DNA of 64,000 bases from Saprospiraceae bacterium (GTDB taxonomy: Bacteria > Bacteroidota > Bacteroidia > Chitinophagales > Saprospiraceae), in NCBI GenBank assembly GCA_020630735.1, contig JAHDIP010000006.1:1-64000 (forward strand), given 5' to 3'. The notes below the pieces were generated by a model. That model saw nothing but the letters and a program-made list of their open reading frames with translations, did no database searches and was not told where the DNA came from. A program made the translations under genes and the position numbers. Position 1 is the first letter of the stretch. The number at the start of each line of letters is the position of its first letter. This document shows positions 20,301 through 28,400 of the stretch, piece by piece.

Positions 20301-20817
20301 AACAGTCTTTTCAAAGGATATGCTTTTTGATGAGTTGCTTAATGTTGTAAAGGGTAATGTATTAGAGGCTTTCGAAAATCAAGATTATCCATTCGATTTA
20401 TTAGTCAATAAATTACCAAGAGACAAAGAAAAATCGAAACTGTTTAATGTTGGTTTTACATGGCACAACACAGTAGGATACAATGCTGATAAAGCTATCG
20501 AAGAACAAGCGTATACGATCAAACCTTACGGTTATGAAGTAGAAAGAGTAAAAGCTGATTTGTGGATATTCGGTTCCGAAAACGATGAGAACGAAATCGA
20601 ATTGTCTATAGCTTATAACGATAGCTTATTTAAAGAAGAAACGATTATAAAAGTAAAAGAACTAATTGAAAATATTATAACCAATATATCTAGTCTTTTA
20701 ATGGAGAAAATTGGTGATAATAAAATTACATTTAAGTATAAACGAATTCCGAAAAGTGTTAATAAAAGGGCTGCTTTAAGAAAAAAGAATCTTGAAAAAT
20801 TCTTTATAAAAAAGTAA
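8392..20817 (+). CDS. NRPS 2, modules 3-5 plus a terminal C: C-A-T-E-C-A-T-C-A-T-C
   Basis: Synthetase of 4141 residues. C1 has H171/H172 (HHIASDGWS); A1 core near 646; T1 Ser1040 in GGDSI; E has H1217/H1218 (HHLVIDGVS) and EGHGRE; C2 is DCL-type with H1693/H1694; A2 core near 2167; T2 Ser2565; C3 H2747/H2748; A3 core near 3223; T3 Ser3620; C4 H3807/H3808. The A1 code DFWNIGMVHK is the classical threonine code, so D-Thr or D-allo-Thr is made. The A2 code DVYAMAIIYK is unassigned. The A3 code DIWELTADDK matches, from memory, the 2,4-diaminobutyrate code of pyoverdine-type synthetases, in agreement with the aminotransferase gene at 46299. The protein ends in a complete C domain with no A domain after it, then a basic tail, so it must hand over to the A domain of NRPS 3. 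The N-terminus is a helical LSPEQR-type segment, not a TubC docking domain. Confidence 0.95.
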   Translation: MKSIYNKLKNLSPEQRLAFKKRLQNKGKIDATTIEKAVRPTEIPLSFSQERLWFTDQLQGSTNYHMPMVLRVTGQLDIDLLTNVVKRILTRHESLRTVFKEKNGVGYQSIQEADDFAIDVLPFNKGEQKADIENRITAAIKKPFDLSNDYMIRLAVMPINQQEQMLVVVMHHIASDGWSMPVFVKEVLALYRAALNNETITLPNLPIQYVDYALWQRDYLSDELIERKLTYWKDNLSDLEPLELPTDFTRPAVQSTEGSRFEFQINTETTQALKEFSQAKGYTLFMTLLSIYKVLLYRWSGQKDICVGIPVANRKQREIEGLIGFFVNSLPIRTMLNGTDKFDDLLENIKTTTSNAFDNQELPLEKIVDSLVGVRERSRSPLFQVMFNFENEQEVSEVDLGTVKFTPLEPRVTTSKFDIVFNVREKDGALVVGVEYCTALFKEESIRWMSSHFNELATAIVQDSNEQIGSYSMLTNEEEVQLLETFNNTEASYPKNKTIVDLFETQVKETPDKIAVVFEEKTFTYAELNKKSNQLAHYLINQGVTNETFVAICLDRSLEMIVGLLGILKAGGVYVPIDPEYPQDRIDYMVNDSQTDFIICTKPYVDLFDQSKNIIAIDEDWDTIISLPVSNPAIDIDPNNLMYIIYTSGSTGKPKGVLIEHLNVVRLFKTEKQLFDFNSDDVWTFFHSFCFDFSVWEMYGALLFGGKLVIVSKSTAKDSTAFCNVLEKEGVTVLNQTPSAFYVLQDTFLSEKRNASLRYIIFGGSALQPNYLREWKSNFPNCKLINMYGITETTVHVTYKEIEEEEIENGISNIGKAIPTLKCYILDENKSLQPVGVTGEIYVEGAGLARGYLNRETLTKERFIANPIDPTKGPLYKTGDLARWLHNGDLEYQGRIDDQVKIRGYRIELGEIEHVLSTMDNVLQCVVLAQSDGTGNKQLVAYVVPEGNFDTKSTRVSLEDKLPSYMIPQFFVELERFPLTVNGKVNKKKLPKPDLTKLVENDYVAAQTRVQKDLAVVWSEILGLEKIGIHDNFFEVGGDSIKAIQLVSRAKQSGLYFKVKDIFSYQTIAKISEHLQQSKEILVEEGELKGGLGLLPIQHLFFESNYSNFNHFNQSVLLEIDKTVSSETLLKAINLLSQQHDALRLTYHVIDGQAPIQYYGDSQAILEQAFVKNQGDITKVCTKTQSNLDITTGEVVKFVLINTPKEQENNRFFIVAHHLVIDGVSWRIMLEDLQEIVLNLEKNKEPVLKSKTTSYRQWQEKLEAYSNSETLQSETNYWSDVLRSSQSIKQDKAYIGNTSYGETAFYTNALNHEDTRSLLKEIHHAYGTKINDVLLSALAMTLCKWLDKKEVVIGLEGHGREELFDDVDLSNTIGWFTSIYPVRLSLTDQSMELSSLLMNTKEMLRNVPNKGIGYGILRYLLNTQENEETINTRFDEIVFNYLGSFDTTLPEGTLFGFASEEKGPDVALTNINPNKIAINSLITKGELVLTWSYDTNRFDDATISLLADEYVENLKRISEHCKEIKTPVKTPSDFGLPALIDSTRLQAFMTDASHQSVEDIYPLSPLQEGLLFHGLYSDSDAYVVQFSLDFIDGLDVDIFKQCWSYLFEQHTILRTSFNSEYFDIPVQCVHKQVEVPVDVIDFKNLKGEQLDDELSVFLEENKSIAFDFSTAPLLRFVIIQLPNNKVKLVLRSHHILWDGWSFSSLMNSFLTCYTAIANGQPIPTIQKDNYGDLVRSIAQKNNVKSASFWKEYLSDVTSPSFLPFVKEETSRNKLFGNTTDSLVIEKDLAKDIFKFAKKHHLTVNSIIQGVWAYLLSKYSNQETVMFGVTISGRSAAIERIEDRVGLYINTIPLCTQIEQERSLVDWLSDLQTNHTTGREEYGHLALSDIQAFTKIQGWLFDTLIVFENYPIDESTLQSIDTLSIENIDIEEYTNYVLSLLVSETGDDLKIKFIYNDQLLEQQTVIDIQQHIVVLLKSLISRNVERVGELNYIGAEERCQLLGEFNTTSLEYPKEETVLDTFQKQFEARPNNIAVEYNNKSISYKELEEQTNQLASYLMLNGVEKGSIVPICLERSSDMVIAILAILKTGAAYLPIDPTCPKERFQFILDDVEAQLILSQSSFKTVVADLDRTLNTIYLDDAKETIDVQPSFDLQTEVEPNDLAYLIYTSGTTGKPKGVMVAHHSLNALLATMENNYPLSTADKLMLKTNYTFDVSVYELFGWIKPGASLVVLPPELEKDTVEFVAFIEEKEITHIALVPSLFSVMLGYLELQLNSELLRNVKYLMLAGEALPLELVNRYRQLKLEGTLANIYGPTEATIYSSHYKFNFENGDYTSVPIGKPLDNVELYILDDALSLVPVGVIGELFIAGDLLSKGYLNRPELNKQKFLPNPFYQSGDAQMYRTGDLVKWMPDGNIAFVGRKDHQVKIRGYRIELGDIEAKLGEVEGVQQGVVLAKGTSDGDKRLVAYVIPEEGFDKETTIVKMKEKLPSYMVPQLYVELETFPLNPSGKIDRKALPEPDDSAFVKSAYVAAETETAKALVTIWQDILDVKKVSLQDNFFALGGHSLLAIRLINNIKATFGQKLNVKDIFVHPTLEELANYIDDVQASKVTTIEIKERPEFIPLSLNQERLWFIDQMGDSTQYHIPLVVEVKGALNVEAMQYAFNQVIARHEILRTNILTKDDKPYQRINEKTNFTISQFKVENNPIRVNQIVKEEIHKPFDLKKDYMLRVSLIKLADAEAVFVLVLHHIAGDGWSMPILLNELNQFYNAYHQNETLELKPLAIQYADYAIWQQEFFDETKQEQKVEYWEKQLEGCTPLNLPTDFVRPPIQSTKGNEYTFTIDKEVTSQLNQISNYKGTTLFVTLLAAYKVFLYKYSGQKDITVGTPVVNREQADIDQLIGFFANTVVIRSLLDGTLPFDELLDNLKATTIEAFQHQDAPFHRIVERVDKYRDQSRTPLFQTMFELQYDDTFNDLSFGEASMSSIMHQQDRAQFDLMFSVFEVEDTLKVKVQYCTDLFMFSTIQRMTENFKVLLASLSQNAKAKIADLAIITKAESNQLLTEFNGPKVNYSQDVTYLDLFEEQVKNRPDAVAYVAGDEMITYSDLDKRSNQIARYLEGRNIQKEDLVPICMDRGIDMMVAIIGVLKSGGAFVQIDTTYPKSRAAYIVENVAATVVLTTMEHQLLFENFSGAIIAVDRVKSMLNDISSEPIEKKISNSNLAYVIYTSGSTGMPKGVLLNHGGMLNHMYGMIDALKMNVSSHMAQTASVSFDISVWQMLTLPIIGGKTTIYSKADILQPEEFLSKITEDKISVLELVPSYIETLLDIYALDRKPETFSKLKYLLVTGEAVKKKLIERFFNEFPNLILVNAYGPSEASDDITLHLMDKAPHGDTVPIGKPLQNVNIYIVDTFGKICPIGVQGELWVSGINVARGYLNDPEKTASAFCNDPFSAQGQRLYKTGDIAKWLPDGTIEFIDRKDYQVKIRGHRIELGEIENQLMETNKVKQAVVLAQVNDTGDKELVAYLVPQNNTEKGVVKEMLKEKLPEFMIPARFHFLDELPLTKNGKIDKKALLEFKEAKEEKELAIAPRNATEEKLVQIFKEVLARKEDVGIHDNFFAIGGQSLKAVMLVSRIKNELGISIQIKDVFATPTIASLSEKFNLTDQPQEEIPIEKVENASSYEVSHAQKRIWISEQFNKSEGSYNMPDTFLFEGTLDVEALRETVKELCKRHESLRTVFDYQNGEVTQRVMELDQSSFQLDVIDCEGLTSGELNERISKVIWQPLNLESGPLFKIEVMKLAEKEYLLVFVIHHIIADGWSTDIIFKELTLLYGALTKNESNPLQPLELQYRDFSSWQNKMLSEGKYEQQEKYWLNVFKKQTTTLALPVENVDENIRSSKSKHIVYKIPKLYADAMRSIAAQKEVSLYMLMLAVVKYGLYKITNQTDITIGTPVAGRRQKSLENLVGCFINTLALRTVFSKDMLFDELLNVVKGNVLEAFENQDYPFDLLVNKLPRDKEKSKLFNVGFTWHNTVGYNADKAIEEQAYTIKPYGYEVERVKADLWIFGSENDENEIELSIAYNDSLFKEETIIKVKELIENIITNISSLLMEKIGDNKITFKYKRIPKSVNKRAALRKKNLEKFFIKK
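19420..20817 (+). other. Complete C domain ending NRPS 2
   Basis: Residues 3677 to about 4110 form a full C domain with HHIIADGWS (H3807/H3808) and all usual blocks, followed by a lysine-rich tail. It belongs functionally to module 6, whose A domain is encoded by the next gene. Confidence 0.85.
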
Positions 20818-20913
20818 AAGCTAGCTCGTTTTTAAACAACTTCTATAAAAGAACTATAACTTATTTAAGAATTGTTTTTGATTTAGTATGTTTTAATTTA
20901 GCTGCTGTTTAGA

Positions 20914-20938
20914 AGGTGGCACTAATCATGTGCCACCT
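20914..20938 (+). terminator. Hairpin between NRPS 2 and NRPS 3
   Basis: AGGTGGCAC and GTGCCACCT form a perfect nine-pair, G+C-rich stem around a seven-base loop. A T-rich stretch begins eight bases further on (20946) rather than directly after the stem, so it is a weak-to-moderate terminator by rule. It lies in a 263-base gap inside an otherwise continuous synthetase array. The rest of the gap holds only a loose inverted repeat ATTGTC/GACAAT at 21033-21054 and no convincing promoter. Confidence 0.5.
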
Positions 20939-21080
20939 CTTGCTAAATTTTTCTTTACAGTACATTTAACAAATCCACATTATACTTTTTAGATAACGAA
21001 CGAAAGAATCCATTTTTCTTTTGCAGAAAACTATTGTCTGTTAACATTGACAATACCTAAAACCTATTCTTCATAAATAG

Positions 21081-22400
21081 ATGAATTCAACTATGAATAA
21101 CTTACATATGAGCCAGACAGATTTATTAGAACCTAAAGTCAATGGTGGTTTTTTATCTTGTGACACAGGAATGAACCACTCAATATTAATGAGTATCAAA
21201 GGAGACTTAGATATTTCCTTGCTTAAAGAGTTGATTGGAGGGATCTCTAATCGTCATGAAAGTTTAATAAGCTCTCAAACAAAAGATCAAGATGCTGATC
21301 TTTTAAATCAGTTGGTTACAAATAATAGTGCAGCTGTTATCCATGAAATATTGGTTAAAGAAAATATGAAAGATGTAGATCCTTACGTACAAGGATATTT
21401 CAAGAAAATTTCTACAAGTGTAGAAATTAAACATTCCCTTGAAGCTACTCTTTTAACCATTGAAAATAGGAATGCACATTATTTGATTTTGAGTATTCCT
21501 TCAGCTTTAGGTGACCAAGCTACATTGGTGAATATTTATAACGAGTTATTAGATGGTCTTAGTAGAGGCTATCTGGAGAATAACGAAGTTTTTCAATTTA
21601 GTCAATATGCTTCTTGGAGAAACTCATTATTAGAAGAAGGTGATGAGGCTGCCGAAAAGTTTTTTGATGTAGATGTAGAAAATATAACTAAAGCTCCTTT
21701 TCAAGCAGTTGAAGTAGGTAATGAAATAAAAAAGCAAAGCAGAAAAGAAAATATACTCAATAAGAAATTAACAAAAAAAATCAGTCAATATTGTACTGAA
21801 AATAATTGTACTGAAGAGGAGTTTTTATTGAGTTGTTGGATGGTCTTAATGTACCGATTAAAAAGAGAAACAAATCTTACCATAGGTAAAGTAGAATCTT
21901 TAAGAAGTTATGAAGAGTTTGAAAAAATAAATGGCCCTATATCAAAAGTTATTCCTCTTGCTGTTAAAGTATCTGAAGAAGATAACATAAACGACCTTAT
22001 TCAGTTTGTGCAAGAATACACCGAAGCTGCAAGAGATTTTCAAGACTATTATGACAACAAAAGATATAGCTCTGAAAGTGAAAACGATCTTGTATTTCCG
22101 ATAGGATTCAACTATTGGGATCTAAGTGATAGCGCTGCTTCGGTAAGAGATTGTGATATCAAAATCACAAAAGCTTCTAGTAGACCTAATCGTTTTGTTC
22201 TAGATGTATTAGTTGTAAAATATCAGAATAAAATGGTTGTTACTATTGCTGGAGAAGAAGTAAATGTAGCAGAAGATACGATTCCTTTTCTTTCAAATAG
22301 CTTTAACAACTTAATTGAAAATATTGTAAAAGGAAGAACTAAAATTTCCGAACTATGTGAAGTAAATAGCGTCGAAAGAGATTTATTGCTAAATGTATTT
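21081..22400 (+). other. Catalytically degenerate C domain at the start of NRPS 3
   Basis: About 440 residues with condensation-domain fold features (NRHESL, QYASW, later SCWMVLMYRLKRET) but Pro140-Ser141 where HH is expected and Gln where the motif Gly is expected. The chain is full length and shows no frameshift, so the domain is maintained but not catalytic. It faces the active C domain at the end of NRPS 2. Confidence 0.75.
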
Positions 22401-25400
22401 AACCAAGAAGTAGAAGAACAAACTAGTCAGCTTAATATTGTAGAACGTTTTGAATCTGTAGTAAAAAAACATCCAGAAAAAACAGCTATAAAATTAGGAA
22501 CGGAAACGATAAGTTATCAATCCTTAAATGAACAAGTAAATCGAATAGCAAACTATTTAACAAAGATATGCTCTGTTACGATAGGCGATTGTGTAGCTAT
22601 TCAAATGAATAGAAGTATCAACCAGGTAGCTTCTATATTAGCAGTGTTGAAAGTGGGAGCACATTATTTACCTGTAGATAGTTACTTGCCAGCTAAACGC
22701 TTGGAGTATATACTGGAAGATAGTGGTGCAAAATTACTAATGCATGATATCGATGCAACATCACCTTCAACAACAACCAAATGTGTATCAATCGAAAAAG
22801 AACAAATAATAGTTTCATTGTGCAAAAACACATTTGATACACCTGAATTTGATATCGATAATGGTTGTTATATTATCTACACTTCTGGTTCTACAGGAAA
22901 CCCTAAAGGTGTAAGAATATCGCATGGAAACTTAGCAAATTATTTAGATTGGTTAGTCGATGCATATGATATAACAGAAGAGGATGCTACCATCATGCTT
23001 TCTTCTGTTGCTTTTGACTTGGGGTATACGGCATTCTGGTCGGCAATAACAACAGGGGCAACACTACACCTTCAAAAACCAAATCGTTTTGTAGATGTCG
23101 AAGAACTAGTAGAAAATTTGCGTTCAGAAAAAATCACTTACCTAAAACTGACTCCTTCGCACTTTAGGCTATTAGTCACAGATAAGGGGTTTGAACAATC
23201 AATTCAAGAATTTGATTTGAGGCTAATATTTACTGGTGGTGAAAAAATTATAACGGAAAGTATCCGAACTTATTTAGAGTTAGATAATACCTGTACGATT
23301 ATCAACCATTATGGTCCTACGGAAACAACAATAGGTACGGTAGTTAAAAATATTACAAGTACTTCATTAGATACATTTGAAAAATTTCCAGTAATCGGGA
23401 AAGTAATTTCGAATAACAAAACTTACATAGTCGATGAGTCAAACTCTCTAGTACCAATAGGAGCAGAAGGAGAATTATGTGTTGCTGGAAATGGACTGTC
23501 TGAAGGCTATGTTAATTTAGAAGATTTAACAAAACGTTCGTTTATTGATAATCCATTTTGTGAAGGAGAGAAATTATATAAAACGGGAGATTTGGTGAAA
23601 CGTTTGCCAAATGGTGATATCGACTTTATCGGAAGAAAAGACAAACAAGTAAAAGTAAATGGCTTTAGAGTAGAGCTAGGTGCTATCGAAAGTGTTCTTA
23701 TTAATATCGAAGAGATTAAACAAGCAGTTGTATTAATTCAAGATGTGGGAGCAAGTAAGCAACTCACTGCTTTTTATACGGCAGCGAATGAAGTATCTGA
23801 AAAAGAAATAAAAGAGCAACTCTCAATAAGGTTACCTCATTACATGGTGCCTTTGACTTATAATCATATCGACTTGATTCCGCTTACACCTAATGGTAAA
23901 GTTGATAAAAAGACTTTATTGAATGGTCTCACAGTTGAAGCTGAAAATGTTACTGTAGCAGATGATACAATGTCTGAAAAAGAAACATTAGTTGCAGACG
24001 CTTGGAAACAACTTTTTGAGAAAGATACAATAGCACTTTCTGATGATTTCTTTCGCTTAGGCGGAGATTCGATAAAAGCGATACAGATGACGTCTCGCTT
24101 AAGAGAAGTAGGATTTCAAATACATATTTATGATATTTTCGAATATCCAAAATTGAAAGATCTTGTAGCAAATATTTCTATAGCAGCAGAGCCTTCTACC
24201 GTCAAGAAGCCTCGTGAAAAGAAAGCCGTTGTAACTCCAATTCAAAAGAGATTTTTAGAAACAGATTTGGGTAACTTAAATTACTTCAATCAATCAGTTA
24301 CACTTGAAGGACAATTTGAACCTACAATGGTTCAGGAAATATGTAAAGCCTTAACGGATCATCATGATGCCTTACAATCCGTCTTTGTCAGAGAAGAAGG
24401 TCAGTGGCAACAAAAAATTAAATCTTTTAATGAGTTTGAAGTAAAAGTTGTTGAAACGGATGAAACGACATCGAAAGAAGAATTGGATGCAATTGTCAAT
24501 AAATTACAAGCAAGTATTGATATTGAAAACGGACCACTGATTAAAGTGATGTTGATAAAAGGAACAAACTCTAAAGATAAGTTAGTGATGATTATTCATC
24601 ACCTTATTGTAGATGGCGTTTCTTGGAGAATTATTTTAGAAGATTTACAAACGCTATTGAACCAATACAAGGAAGGCAATGAATTAAAATTGACTCGTAA
24701 AACAGACTCGTTTTTGAATTGGTCAAATAGTCTTGCTGAATATGCTCAATCAGATACACTAAAGAATGAATTAGCGTATTGGAAAGAAATTGAAAAGGAG
24801 CAATTAACACTTGGAGATAATGATCAAAGAGCGCTTGTTGGAGAAGTCAAGAGTACAGACATTGCCTTTACAAAAGGTCAAACGTTAGACTTATTGGAAA
24901 AAGTAGGAGATGCTTATCATACCGAAATAAACGACTTGTTATTAGCTGCTTTGGCAGATGCATTTAGCCAACATTTTGGATCAACCAAAACACTACTAGC
25001 GTTGGAAGGGCATGGTAGAGAAGAGATTATAGATAGCATTGATACGACAAGAACGATTGGCTGGTTTACAAGTATATTCCCAATTGTATTAGATGCTAAA
25101 AATGCTAATGATACAGAAAAATTAATTGTTGAAACAAAAGAATCATTAAGACAAATTCCTAATAAAGGAGTTGGTTATGGTATCTTGAAGTATTTAGCTG
25201 AAGAAGATTTACATACGTCCCCTCAAATTTCTTTTAATTATTTAGGTCAACTTTCTACTACTAAAACAGAAGGTGATTATGCATTATCTGCTGAAATGTA
25301 TGGCGAAAATATTGATCCAAATAGAAAAGAGTTTTTCAGTTTATCAGTTACAGGAATCATAAGAGATCAAAAATTGTATTTCGACTTTCAATACGATGAC

Positions 25401-28400
25401 TCCTTATTTGATGATGATGCAATTAGTAAACTTGCTGCAACATATAAGAAGTCATTGTTGAAAGTAGTCGCTCATTGTAAAACACAAGAAGAACAGCTTC
25501 TAACACCATCAGATTGTCTGTATAAAGGATTGAGTTTTGACGTACTGAAAAAATTGCAAAATCAATACCCAGTAGAAGATGTCTATCGCTTATCACCTTT
25601 ACAAGAAGGGATTTTATTTGATGTTGTTCGAGAGAAAGATTATGACCCCTATTTTAGACAAGTATCTTATACAGTAGAAGGTGATCTAAATGTAGGACAT
25701 GTGGAGTCAGCTTTCAATATGTTACTAGAGCAGCATGATATTCTAAGAGCCAACTTCAATAGGTTTGATGCGGAAGAGCCATTTCAAATAATTTCTAAGG
25801 AGAAAAAAATTGAATTTATTTATTTTGACTTTGAAGGCAAACCAGAACAACAAGACTTATTGGAGGAATACAAGAAGGAAGATGAATATGCCAAATTTGA
25901 CTTAGAACAAGGCGCATTAATGCGAGTAACAGTCATACGCATGTCAGAGAATGTTTATGAACTTATTTGGAGTTATCATCATATCGTATTGGATGGTTTA
26001 TGTCTTCCAATTTTGACGGAGGAATTTCTAACTTTTTATAATATTCTTTTAACAGGAACTAAAAAGGAATTCCCTAGCCCAACACGATTCAAAAAATATA
26101 TTGAATGGTTGGAACAAACAAATATTGATGAAGCAAAAGATTATTGGAATGATTGTATCAAAGGATATAGTCAAGTCGCTAATCTTCCTGAGCAAAGAAA
26201 CGCTAAATTCGATAAAAACGAAACAGAGGATATTGGTATCCAAATTGATAGCGAGCAAACAAAAGCAATTATTGAGTTCGCTTCCAATAATGGAATTACG
26301 CTAAGTACGCTTTTACAAACTACTTGGGGAATTCTATTAGGGTATTATAGTGATTTGTCAGATACTTTATTTGGAAGAGTCATCTCAGGAAGACCGCCCG
26401 AAATACCTAATATCGATAGTATGATAGGAATGTTTATCAATACCGTACCTACTAGAGTGCAATTTGATAAGCAAACATCTTTTGTTGAATTAAGTCAACA
26501 AATACAGCAACAAATAATTCAAGGAAATGACTTTTCGCATATTCAGTTAGCGGATATACTTTCTACGAATCCTTTAGGTAATAATTTGTTCAATCATATT
26601 TTAGATATTCGAAACTTCGGTACGAAAGATCCTGATGAACTTTTGAAAAATAATGACATAGGAATCAAAGTATTTAATGAATCTAATTTTGAACCACCAT
26701 CTATATATGATTTATTAATTACGATTGTACAAACGAATGAAATTTACTTTCAGTATACCTATAAAAAATCAGTTTACGAAAGAGAATTTATCGAAGACTT
26801 AGGGAGAAGATTTGCTGCTGTTATTAATCAGATAGTTCTTAATCCTACAATTAAAATTGAAGAGATAGATTTTATTTCTACAGAAGAACAAAAGAACTTA
26901 CTAGCATTCAATGAAGAAGGAGATTTCAGAGGCTTAGATAAAACGTATGTTGACTATTTCGTAGAGCAAGCCAAGAAGACACCAAGTAACATTGCAGTGA
27001 AATGTGGCGACGAAAAATTGACCTACGCTCAATTAGATGAAAGGACAAATCAATTAGCCAATCTATTAGTTGCAAGAGGTGTTGCGAATAATCATACCGT
27101 TGGTGTATTATGCGAAAGGTCAATTGAAATGCTTGTAAGTATAATTGGTGTTTTGAAAGCAGGTGGAGCATTTATTTTACTAGATCCTTCGCATCCTGTT
27201 AATAGAACTGCATTTATTCTGAAGCAAAGTAATACTTATGTCTTATTGTCCAATTATGCAGCATTTAACGATTGGGGAGCGATAACAGAAAAACTCTCAG
27301 CAGAAACGGCAATAGAAAGCTGCATCTTTTTTGATGATCCAACAAGTGAGTATAACAATGGTGATGCATCGAATGATGGAAGTACCATTAGTATGTTCTT
27401 TAAGAAAGATTTATTATCTGCTTCTACTGCACAACCACAAGTAGAAACACACCCGAGAGATCGAAGTTATGTTTGTTTTACTTCAGGTTCGACAGGTTTG
27501 CCTAAAGGTGCAATTAATGAAAATATTGGTTTTCTCAACCATAGTTTCTTAATGATAGACTATCTAAATATTAATGAGAAGAGTGTAGTTGCTCAAACTG
27601 CTCCTCAAAGTTTTGATATTTCTATTTGGCAGTTTACAACGGCATTGCTAACGGGAGCTAGTATCGTGATTTATAAACAAGACGTTGTATTGAATCCATA
27701 TGACTTAATGCAGCAAATGAAGAAGGATAATGTAAGTATTATTCAGTGGGTGCCATCATACCTGTCACTCATTTTGGAACAGACCGAACAGCATCCAGAT
27801 GAAGAGTTTTTCGACAAAGTAGAATTTCTACTTCTTGGAGGAGAAACGGTAAAACCAAAATTAGTAAACCAATGGTTTAAACACTATCCTGATACCTTAC
27901 TTATCAATAACTATGGTACAGCCGAAGTGTCAGACGATACAACCATTAACGTTATTTCTAAAGAAGATGAACTTGACAATACAGTTTCTATTGGTAAACC
28001 AATGAAAAATGTAAGTGTGTATATCTTAGATGAAAACATGGAATTATGTCCAGTTGGAAAATACGGTGATATATATGTGTCAGGTGTTGCAGTGGGGCAA
28101 GGTTATATCGGAAACGAAGAATTAACTGCTAAGTCTTTCATAAAAGATCCATTCTTAAATGATGGAACTCGAATGTATAAAACAGGTGATTTAGGAAAAT
28201 GGAATTTTGACGGTACACTCGAGTTTGGAGGTCGAAGAGATTATCAAGTAAAAGTAAGAGGACAGCGAGTAGAACTTGGAGAAATCGAAGCCTTTTTCTG
28301 TAATCAATCTGAGGTTAAAGAAGCTGTTGTTATTGATGTCGTTGATGAAAATGGCGATAAGTTTTTAGTAGGATTTATTGTTCCTGATAATTCGGATCAA

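Noticed and set aside
20700-21080. Frameshift separating NRPS 2 and NRPS 3
   Set aside because: NRPS 2 ends after a complete C domain with its own tail, and NRPS 3 opens with a separate full-length C-like domain after a 263-base gap; no frame joins them.
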